A stretch of 9,897 nucleotides of DNA, taken from assembly GCA_029882675.1 (NCBI GenBank), contig JAOUKJ010000109.1:1-9897 (forward strand), written 5' to 3'. Position 1 is the stretch's first letter. The number at the start of each line of letters is the position of its first letter. The notes under the pieces are model-generated. The model searched no databases, was not told the DNA's origin, and saw only the letters and a list, made by a program, of their open reading frames with translations. Both the position numbers and the translations under genes were made by a program. Below are positions 1 to 5,037 of this stretch, piece after piece. Origin of the DNA: Cyclobacteriaceae bacterium (lineage in GTDB: Bacteria; Bacteroidota; Bacteroidia; Cytophagales; Cyclobacteriaceae).

Positions 1-11
1 TATTCAGCCAT
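1..11 (-). CDS. Possible 5' end of a gene running off the left edge
   Basis: An ATG at 11-9 on the minus strand begins ATG GCT GAA (Met-Ala-Glu) and is open to the edge of the window. The only support is its position: it lies about 23 bases downstream of a good Bacteroidota-type promoter on the same strand (34-65), and a GAGG stretch precedes it. Fewer than four codons are visible, so no function can be given. The same bases read on the plus strand could instead be the tail of an unrelated gene, since two plus frames stay open to stops near 40-56. Confidence 0.3.
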
Positions 12-33
12 AATACCTCAATTTTTAAGGCCG

Positions 34-65
34 CAAAGTTAACCTGACTTACTTATAATAACAAA
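34..65 (-). promoter_or_regulatory. Bacteroidota-type promoter, leftward
   Basis: On the minus strand TTTG (65-62) is followed by 20 bases and then TAACTTTG (41-34). This matches the consensus known for the Bacteroidota primary sigma factor, TTTG near -33 and TAnnTTTG near -7, including the spacing. Transcription would start near 25-30 and leave a leader of roughly 15-20 bases before the ATG at 11. It is the best promoter match found in the window. That it is active is inference. Confidence 0.45.
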
Positions 66-175
66 GGGTGTTGTAGGAAAAGGAGGGGAGGAATAATATG
101 CCTTAAATTTTTAAATAATTGCTGCAACAATCTGCGGTAGGAAAACCCAGCTTTATATTTTAAATGAAGCCATAA

Positions 176-193
176 ATACCCAACCTTGGGTAT
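176..193. promoter_or_regulatory. 18-bp palindrome upstream of the C2-domain gene
   Basis: ATACCCAA is followed by CC and then TTGGGTAT, a perfect inverted repeat of 8 bp with a 2-base centre. An extra ATACCC half-site lies at 208-213. The palindrome lies 66 bases before the chosen start of the membrane protein at 260, where a dimeric regulator could bind. With only two bases in the centre it is a poor RNA hairpin, so a protein-binding operator is the more natural reading. No regulator is identifiable here. Confidence 0.35.
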
Positions 194-259
194 TGATTGG
201 GAATGTTATACCCTGCAATTTTGATTATATATAGTTTGAAACAAAAACACATTATTACC

Positions 260-1279
260 ATGGCTGGAAATTTGTTTAATAGGATAAGAGACCGTCGTTC
301 GGGAAGGAACAGGGATCTCGATGGATCGCAAAATGAAAACAGCGTGAGCACATCAGGTGAAAGTACTAATGTGAATATTAATAACCGCGGAAGAGCAGTC
401 CTTCAATCTTCGTTGGAATTTTTATTCAGAGAGTACAAGACGCTTCCAAAAGGTTTACAATATTTTGTTTACGTCTTTATTCTGGTTTTTACTTTTTGTT
501 TTCTTGTTCCTTCATTTATGCAACCCACAGTAATCAACGGTGTATTACGATATAAAAGGCCGGATGGGACTTCTGTTGGTCTTTTTGGTTACAAAGTAAA
601 ATCGGCTAGTTTTTCAAGTATAACCGACATGGAGGGTAATTTTACTCTTCCGATAGAAAACCGGATATGGAGATTGAACAGGGCCACCCTGGAAATTATT
701 TCCCCGCCCGATTCGCTTATTGTTTTGGGAAATGTAAAGGTAGGTATTCCTTTCATGATTGAAGGGATGGTTACAGGAACTCCTTTTTATATTATTGAAG
801 GTAATGCTGAAAAGAAGGATTTTGTAGTAGTCGGCCCACCGGTGCCAGAGGTTTTGGAAGAAAAAACGGATAATTTTGACGTCCAATTAGCTTCGTTTAA
901 TAATATGTTTCAGCAGGAAACCAGAATCAGGTTTTCCAGGGTAGGCATAAGCAATACAGACCATAAAAATTCGAATGCCGAAGTTTATGTAAAAGTGTAT
1001 GTGAATGATAAGGAAATCAATACTCCGAATTTGCCGTCTGAGAAAAGGGAGGAAACATGGTTATTATTGAAAGACAATATGGCCGTGGCTCCAAACACAT
1101 TGTTTTTTGATGTTCCGGCAAACAGGAACAATGTAAAGATAGAACTGTGGGACCGGGACATATTTTTTGACGACCACCTGGCTTCATTTTCGTTTTCCAT
1201 GGATGGACCACAAGAACTGACGTTGAAGGATACAGAGTTTAATAACGGAAGTGAGTTGGTCCTTGAGATTAGGCGTTGA
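260..1279 (+). CDS. Single-pass membrane protein with C2-like C-terminal domain
   Basis: A 339-residue protein of unknown function. Residues 1-60 are polar, rich in Arg, Asn and Ser, and probably cytoplasmic. Residues 65-86 form one strong membrane segment. Residues 91-150 resemble a carboxypeptidase-regulatory-like beta domain (INGVLRYKRPDG, then TDMEGNF). Residues about 240-339 look like a C2 domain: a YVKVYV strand, then KIELWDRD-IFFDDHLASF (residues 293-310), where the Asp cluster matches the third calcium-binding loop of C2 domains. The reading frame continues upstream to an ATG at 197, but its extra 21 residues look unrelated, so the ATG at 260 (MAGNLF) is preferred. No Shine-Dalgarno sequence is present, as usual in Bacteroidota. 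The nearest downstream gene is a broken lysozyme-like gene on the same strand. Domain calls are by eye; the membrane topology is firmer than the C2 call. Confidence 0.75.
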   Translation: MAGNLFNRIRDRRSGRNRDLDGSQNENSVSTSGESTNVNINNRGRAVLQSSLEFLFREYKTLPKGLQYFVYVFILVFTFCFLVPSFMQPTVINGVLRYKRPDGTSVGLFGYKVKSASFSSITDMEGNFTLPIENRIWRLNRATLEIISPPDSLIVLGNVKVGIPFMIEGMVTGTPFYIIEGNAEKKDFVVVGPPVPEVLEEKTDNFDVQLASFNNMFQQETRIRFSRVGISNTDHKNSNAEVYVKVYVNDKEINTPNLPSEKREETWLLLKDNMAVAPNTLFFDVPANRNNVKIELWDRDIFFDDHLASFSFSMDGPQELTLKDTEFNNGSELVLEIRR

Positions 1280-1395
1280 TGGTCGTGGCTTGTTGGATGA
1301 ATATGACGGGTTTACGAAGAAACGATTATAAAATTGTAAGACCTTTTTAACAAATTGGACTGCTGAAATTAACTACTACATAAAAGTTTTCGCCT

Positions 1396-1840
1396 ATGTC
1401 AAACTATATTAAAACCCTCAACAAAACCCAGCTCGACAAGCTCAACCACATCATCGCCCGTATGCCCCAAAAGGGGATTACCAATCCCTTCACCCCGGCG
1501 GGGATACTGGCAGTAGTATCCAAAGAGAGTACTTTTGTCCCTAAGCCGGAAAAGGGCTATGCTGGTACGTCTAATGCCAGAATCAGGAAAATTTTCGGAA
1601 GGAGGGTGTCCGGCCTGAATGATGAACAGCTTACGGCATTGAAGAATGATCCGGAAAAATTCTTCGACAGAATCTAGCGCACTGGCAAGGCACGGTTTCT
1701 GGATCTATCACAAGTTCACAGAATACTTTGGGAATGTGACAGACAAAGCAGTAAGAACCTTTCAAAAAGCCAAAAGTATAGAAGTGGACGGGTTGGTTGG
1801 GAAGGATACTATAAAGTTGTTAATGACCGGCCAGAGATAA
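1396..1840 (+). pseudogene. Remnant of GH19-like/peptidoglycan-binding lysozyme-like protein
   Basis: The first part (1396-1677, 93 codons) reads like the N-terminus of Bacteroidota GH19-type lysozyme/chitinase-like proteins: ILAVVSKESTFVPKPEKGY, TSNARIRKIFG, then NDPEKFFDRI and a TAG stop at 1675. The second part, in another frame (about 1680-1837), reads YFGNVTDKAVRTFQKAK followed by VDGLVGKDTIKLL, the signature of a PG_binding_1 domain. The expected middle of the family, with the YRGRGFNQLT-type catalytic region and the linker, is absent. The simplest reading is one internal deletion that also shifted the frame. The protein would have bound and cut peptidoglycan or chitin-like glycans. An alternative is that the 93-residue N-terminal piece is still made as a small protein. 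The family assignment rests on remembered motifs. Confidence 0.65.
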
Positions 1841-1849
1841 AATTGGGTT

Positions 1850-1873
1850 AAAAAGGTCAGCAAGTCCTGCTGA
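1850..1873 (-). terminator. Rho-independent terminator of the leftward sigma operon
   Basis: TCAGCA (1857-1862) and TGCTGA (1868-1873) form a perfect 6-bp stem around a 5-base loop. On the minus strand the hairpin is followed by CC and then five T (1854-1850). It lies 122 bases past the stop of the last minus-strand gene and just after the plus-strand pseudogene. The A-run on the plus side (1875-1881) does not make it a terminator in the other direction. Confidence 0.5.
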
Positions 1874-1995
1874 TAAAAAAACCTATTCTAAAAGATGATC
1901 ATTCCGGTGGATTTTTGAAAACCTCAAAAGGGTTTTACCATACACCAAATTATTTAGTCGCAATAGGCTATAAGCGAATAATAAATTTAGGCCTC

Positions 1996-2475
1996 TTACC
2001 TTTCCCCCCTTCCGCCCCGGTGCTGCCTTTGCATATTACCGTGCATTCTTCCGAGAAATTGGTCAAGTTCTTTTTGCTGGTCTGTATTGAGGATACTCCG
2101 TAGTTGGTGTATATACCAATAATTAGTCTCTTCCAGTCGGGCCTGAAGGATACCTATTTCTTTCGAGAGGTTTCTGATGATGGCGGTATCCGGGGAAACA
2201 GCGTTTACGAGTTTGAACATTTCGTTCCGTTTATTCAGCAGTTCTTCACTCAATAGCCCGATGTCTTTTCTGTGTAGCCCGGAAATGTCTTCCAGCTGTG
2301 ATAGTTGGGCGGCTGAGAGATCCAGATGGCGTTGAAAAACCCTTTCTATGTTATTATTCATGGGGGGTCCCTGCCGCATAAAGGGTCTTTGTGGTCGTTT
2401 CCAAATGATGCCCAGACTTATCACATTTAAAATAATCAGTACGGCAATGATGATATAAAGTGGTTTGTTATTCAT
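1996..2475 (-). CDS. Membrane-tethered LTxxQ/CnrX-like periplasmic sensor protein
   Basis: A 159-residue protein with an N-terminal membrane anchor (residues 6-25) and an all-helical periplasmic part. LDLSAAQLSQL (51-61) and LNTDQQKEL (129-137) are the paired LTxxQ-type motifs of the Spy/CpxP/ZraP and CnrX-like (heavy-metal resistance) families. The tail (143-159) is rich in His, Met, Arg and Gly. It is the third gene of an overlapped sigma/anti-sigma/sensor set; its ATG overlaps the end of the anti-sigma gene by 8 bases, which suggests coupled translation. In CnrX the tethered domain senses Co/Ni and acts on the anti-sigma factor. By remembered alignment the CnrX ligand positions are here Glu45, Gln48, Tyr121 and Leu125, so the same metal chemistry is not expected. 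A sensor of misfolded protein or another envelope signal is more likely. Confidence 0.8.
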   Translation of the reverse strand: MNNKPLYIIIAVLIILNVISLGIIWKRPQRPFMRQGPPMNNNIERVFQRHLDLSAAQLSQLEDISGLHRKDIGLLSEELLNKRNEMFKLVNAVSPDTAIIRNLSKEIGILQARLEETNYWYIHQLRSILNTDQQKELDQFLGRMHGNMQRQHRGGRGER

Positions 2476-2773
2476 CGTCTATGTCAGTTTCAGTAATATC
2501 TATAAAAGTGACAATATCATAGGCGAACATTGCTGTTGCCTGCGTGTAGTCACTGTCGGGCTGTTGTTGCGTACCCGTATTTACCCACCAGCTCAACAAG
2601 TTGGCCCCGACGATGACCATGGCCGCTGCCCAGTGCCAGTGGCGGAATAATGGTCTTACAGGCTGTTCGGATTCTATGCGGGAAAGGATTTTGTCCCGGA
2701 GTTCATCGTCCGGAACCGCTTTGTGCAGGTGAAGCCCGTTCCAGCTTTCCAGTATGTCTTTTTCCTTATCCAT
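2468..2773 (-). CDS. Small single-pass anti-sigma factor (CnrY-like topology)
   Basis: A 101-residue protein with a charged cytoplasmic part (1-44), one membrane segment (about 46-64, WAAAMVIVGANLLSWW) and a short acidic periplasmic tail ending DIDDE. No zinc-binding HxxxCxxC motif is present, so it is not a ZAS-type anti-sigma factor. The assignment rests on context and topology: it directly follows an ECF sigma gene, overlapping it by 8 bases (ATGGATAA), and overlaps the next gene by another 8 bases (ATGAATAA). The cytoplasmic segment probably wraps the sigma factor, as the short N-terminal part of CnrY does with CnrH, while the periplasmic tail would meet the tethered sensor. Primary sequence alone would not identify the family. 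Confidence 0.75.
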   Translation of the reverse strand: MDKEKDILESWNGLHLHKAVPDDELRDKILSRIESEQPVRPLFRHWHWAAAMVIVGANLLSWWVNTGTQQQPDSDYTQATAMFAYDIVTFIDITETDIDDE

Positions 2774-3347
2774 ATTTCATATTTTCATCGTAAAAACCGA
2801 CTAACAGTTTCCGCAAGTTCGATTTTGCCCTGTGCAGGAGCGATTCAACCGAAGACTTGCTTTTTTTCATCACTTCTCCGATTTCCTCATAGCTCAGGCC
2901 TTCCAGTTTTAGCAAGGTGAAGGCCGTTTGCTGGTCATCAGGTAGCTCAAGGAGCGCATTGTAAAGCATTTTTGCCATCTCAGCTTCCTCCATTACCAGG
3001 CCCGGGTGTTTGAAGTCAGCAGGCTCATTAATGGCCTTACCTGTAAAAATGCTTCTCATTTTGTTTTTTCGCTTTCTCAACTGTTGCAGACATACATTTA
3101 CGGTAATCCGGTATATCCATGTTTTGAGTTGGGCCCTTTTTTCAAATTTATGTATTTTTTCAAAGACCGTAATAAAAACTTCCTGTGCGGCATCTTCCGC
3201 TTCATCTGCATTTCCCAGAAAACCCATGCTGGTATTGTAAACCATGGTGTTATAGCGGTCAATGAGTTCTTCATAGGCGACTTTGTCCTTACTTTTTAAT
3301 CTGTCAACCAATTCTTTCAAAGCACAGGTGATTTTAAGGATGAACAA
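2766..3347 (-). CDS. ECF-type RNA polymerase sigma factor
   Basis: A protein of up to 193 residues. Region 2 spans about 24-92 (YEELIDRYNTMVYNTSMGFL, then EDAAQEVFITVFEKIHKF and LKTWIYRITVNVCLQQLRKR) and region 4 about 124-180 (LLELPDDQQTAFTLLKLEGL, SYEEIGEVM, SKSSVESLLHRAKSNLRK). The DAAQEVF motif and helix-turn-helix are classic for ECF sigma factors. No upstream in-frame ATG exists: a TGA lies at 3359-3357, and the first in-frame ATG (codon 35) is inside region 2. Initiation must be at a non-ATG codon, either TTG at 3347 or TTG at 3320, which would give an ordinary ECF N-terminus (MKELVDRLKS). The 3347 start lies inside an inverted-repeat element. The factor probably directs this operon and envelope-stress genes, held by the next gene's product. 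Confidence 0.93.
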   Translation of the reverse strand: MFILKITCALKELVDRLKSKDKVAYEELIDRYNTMVYNTSMGFLGNADEAEDAAQEVFITVFEKIHKFEKRAQLKTWIYRITVNVCLQQLRKRKNKMRSIFTGKAINEPADFKHPGLVMEEAEMAKMLYNALLELPDDQQTAFTLLKLEGLSYEEIGEVMKKSKSSVESLLHRAKSNLRKLLVGFYDENMKYG

Positions 3348-3427
3348 GAGACCGTCTCAAAAGTATTATATGGGGTGCTGTCCCCTTTATCTCAAAATGC
3401 TTTTTCCTTTTGAGACAGCCTCTTGTT
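3343..3427. repeat. MITE-like 85-bp inverted-repeat element
   Basis: Terminal arms 3343-3363 and 3407-3427 are inverted copies, 19 of 21 positions matching, each carrying GTCTCAAAAG (or its complement). The core holds a smaller GGGG/CCCC hairpin (3372-3385) and a further CTCAAAA at 3391-3397 that can also pair with TTTTGAG at 3408-3414, so two alternative folds exist. GAGACTGTCTCAAAAG-type ends are, from memory, common in Bacteroidota repeats and insertion-sequence ends. The element fills nearly all the space between the Spy-like gene and the sigma gene and runs into the latter's possible start codon. It could be a transposon-derived miniature element, a structured leader, or both. No clear target-site duplication is seen. 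Confidence 0.6.
3358..3365 (-). promoter_or_regulatory. Possible -7 box inside the repeat element
   Basis: The minus strand reads TACTTTTG, an exact fit to the Bacteroidota -7 consensus TAnnTTTG, placed 10-20 bases before the TTG codon at 3347. No TTTG stands at the proper -33 distance; the nearest is 27 bases upstream of the box. Transcription from here would give an almost leaderless sigma mRNA if the TTG at 3347 is used, or a leader of roughly 30 bases for the TTG at 3320. Half-supported only. Confidence 0.25.
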
Positions 3428-3439
3428 TGATTAAAAATA

Positions 3440-3931
3440 TCAGTAACGGTTTAATCCGCGCTGTCCTTTTCCCTGATCGTACCCTGGTTTGTGGCTCATG
3501 CCAAACCCACCCCCGTGAGGCCGGGTGTCGAAGATGATCCTCTGTTCATCGGTCAGTAATCCACGTACTTCCAGGCGGTGTTCAGTCTGTGCCAATTGCA
3601 TTTGGGTTTGAAGCCCATTCATTTCTTGGATGGTAATTTCGATGGCTTTTTTGTCAGGTTTATCAACAGTGGTCAACGTACGGAGGTGCGCCTTTTTCTC
3701 AAGGAGGCTGTTGCGCACAGGCAGCATATTTTTTTGGTGAGCTACCCGCAACGCCTTTATTTTCTCCTGTTGATCATCCGTAAGATCAGGCAGTTGTGGC
3801 CCGTGACGGTTGATGCTGGCGCTTTGCCTGTTGTCATGGATGCAATTCCCGGGCGACATACCCCTTTGTGCCCAAGCCTGGCCCATTCCTATGGACAGTC
3901 CGGCAATCAGTAATAATGCTAATTTTTTCAT
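3440..3931 (-). CDS. Secreted Spy/CpxP-like periplasmic protein
   Basis: A 163-residue protein with a clear signal peptide (MKKLALLLIAGLSIGMGQAWA, cleavage likely after Ala21) and a helical mature part. LTDDQQEKIKALR (50-62) and LLTDEQRIIF (125-134) are the two LTxxQ motifs of the Spy/CpxP family, whose members are periplasmic chaperones or stress adaptors. The C-terminal tail (138-163) is rich in Gly, His and Lys. It stands 92 bases upstream of the sigma gene on the same strand, with only the repeat element between. This suggests it is either a target of the sigma factor or part of the same operon, a soluble counterpart to the tethered LTxxQ protein at the operon's end. Whether it binds metal is unknown; a single Cys (30) and scattered His give no clear site. 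Confidence 0.82.
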   Translation of the reverse strand: MKKLALLLIAGLSIGMGQAWAQRGMSPGNCIHDNRQSASINRHGPQLPDLTDDQQEKIKALRVAHQKNMLPVRNSLLEKKAHLRTLTTVDKPDKKAIEITIQEMNGLQTQMQLAQTEHRLEVRGLLTDEQRIIFDTRPHGGGFGMSHKPGYDQGKGQRGLNRY

Positions 3932-3999
3932 TGCTGTTTTTTTTGTTTTGGTAGTTAGATGCAGGCTGATGAAAAAACTTGCGGAGAGCGGAAAAATAT

Positions 4000-5037
4000 T
4001 CAGGGATTTAAGACCGCATCCATCCTATAAAGCAAACTGTATTTCGGGTTGTCAACATCCTGTGCTAATTCCCAGATCATCATGCCGGGAAATTGGTTGG
4101 CCACAATATATCCGGCCTTTCGTTCAATGGCATCCAGCCCATCGTAGTATATATTTCCCCATTGGCTCACATGGGCAGCCGAACTATCCATGGCTATGAT
4201 GGCATCATACGTGATAGCTGCTCCGTTTTGATCAAAGTTCCGACCATAAAAAGGTACACCGAGGATAATCTTGGCCTTGTCCCAGGCCCTGTAACTGTGC
4301 CAATAGGCTATTCCGGTGCTGTTCTGGTCACTTCCACTACCTATGGCCTGTTCGTACGATGAATGCGGCCCCGGATCAGACCAGCTGCCCGAAAAATTGT
4401 AAGCCATGATGTGCAGGTAATCCACAAAGGGCTCAATATTGTCATCTACCTTTTTCCCACCCCACTGGGAGGGGTAAACATCCAGCGCAATTTTATAGCC
4501 ATAGGGGGTAATGGCATCATACAACTCTTCCATAAACAGGGTAAAAATGGCATCTATTCCTGTGGTATTAAATTTTTCATAGTCAACATCTACCCCGTCA
4601 AAGCAGTTATTGCCCATGAATACCATCAGATCCTGAATGAGGATGGTTCTTTTTTCTTGTGTTTCAATAGCGAGGGGAAAATTCTCAGAACCAGTACCTC
4701 CGCCGATGGAAACATAAGCTTCTACACCGAATGAATGCGCTGCAGCTGTGAGGGTTGATGCGGCACTCAGAGAAGAGGTTGTGAGGTGGCCGTCAGTCTG
4801 AGGGACGGCAAAGGCGTAAATAATGCGCGTGAGTAGTTCCCACCTGATATTGGCCACAGGTAGTTTGCTGTGGCGATAGTCGGGGTAGAAGCCGATGACC
4901 TCATGTGTGAAAGGTTTTACCTGAAAGGTTTCCGTGCAAAGCGGAGGCTCGAAAGGTTCTTCTAGTATGGGGTCTTTTTTGCATCCATAAAAAAATAAAG
5001 CAACAATAATGACATGAGCCAGTGGTTTTCTAATCAT
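4000..5037 (-). CDS. GH18 glycoside hydrolase lipoprotein (chitinase-like)
   Basis: A 345-residue protein with a lipoprotein signal (lipobox FFYGC, lipidated Cys19) followed by KKD and acidic residues, which partly resembles the Bacteroidota surface-export signal, so an outer-surface location is plausible. The catalytic domain fills residues 45-345: YVSIGGG (108-114), the GH18 motif DGVDVDYE with Asp147, Asp150, Asp152 and the acid Glu154, MAYNFSG, GVPFYGRNF and GMMIWELAQD near the end. All hallmark catalytic residues are present, so it should hydrolyse beta-1,4-linked N-acetylglucosamine polymers (chitin-like or peptidoglycan-derived). The exact substrate is not shown. There is no carbohydrate-binding module. 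Its ATG overlaps the stop of the upstream gene (TAATG), implying translational coupling with the MORN-repeat protein. Confidence 0.92.
   Translation of the reverse strand: MIRKPLAHVIIVALFFYGCKKDPILEEPFEPPLCTETFQVKPFTHEVIGFYPDYRHSKLPVANIRWELLTRIIYAFAVPQTDGHLTTSSLSAASTLTAAAHSFGVEAYVSIGGGTGSENFPLAIETQEKRTILIQDLMVFMGNNCFDGVDVDYEKFNTTGIDAIFTLFMEELYDAITPYGYKIALDVYPSQWGGKKVDDNIEPFVDYLHIMAYNFSGSWSDPGPHSSYEQAIGSGSDQNSTGIAYWHSYRAWDKAKIILGVPFYGRNFDQNGAAITYDAIIAMDSSAAHVSQWGNIYYDGLDAIERKAGYIVANQFPGMMIWELAQDVDNPKYSLLYRMDAVLNP

Noticed and set aside
230..238. TATAGTTTG as the -7 promoter box of the C2-domain gene
   Set aside because: The spacing between TA and TTTG is three bases rather than two, and no TTTG lies at a proper -33 distance.
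197..259. N-terminal extension of the C2-domain protein from an ATG at 197
   Set aside because: The extra 21 residues contain a hydrophobic stretch that would place a second membrane segment before a polar basic domain. The ATG at 260 gives a normal cytoplasmic N-terminus, and the palindrome and leader lie just upstream of 197.
1918..1936. Hairpin AAAACC / GGTTTT as a second terminator
   Set aside because: The stem has only two G-C pairs and no following T-run in either direction; the hairpin at 1857-1873 is a better terminator.
3006..3299. Open frames on the plus strand opposite the sigma gene
   Set aside because: They are antisense shadows of a clear ECF sigma gene and read as low-complexity, Phe- and Cys-rich protein.
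3343..3427. Intact insertion sequence or CRISPR-like repeat
   Set aside because: The element is 85 bases long, has no transposase frame, and has only two inverted arms without spacers.
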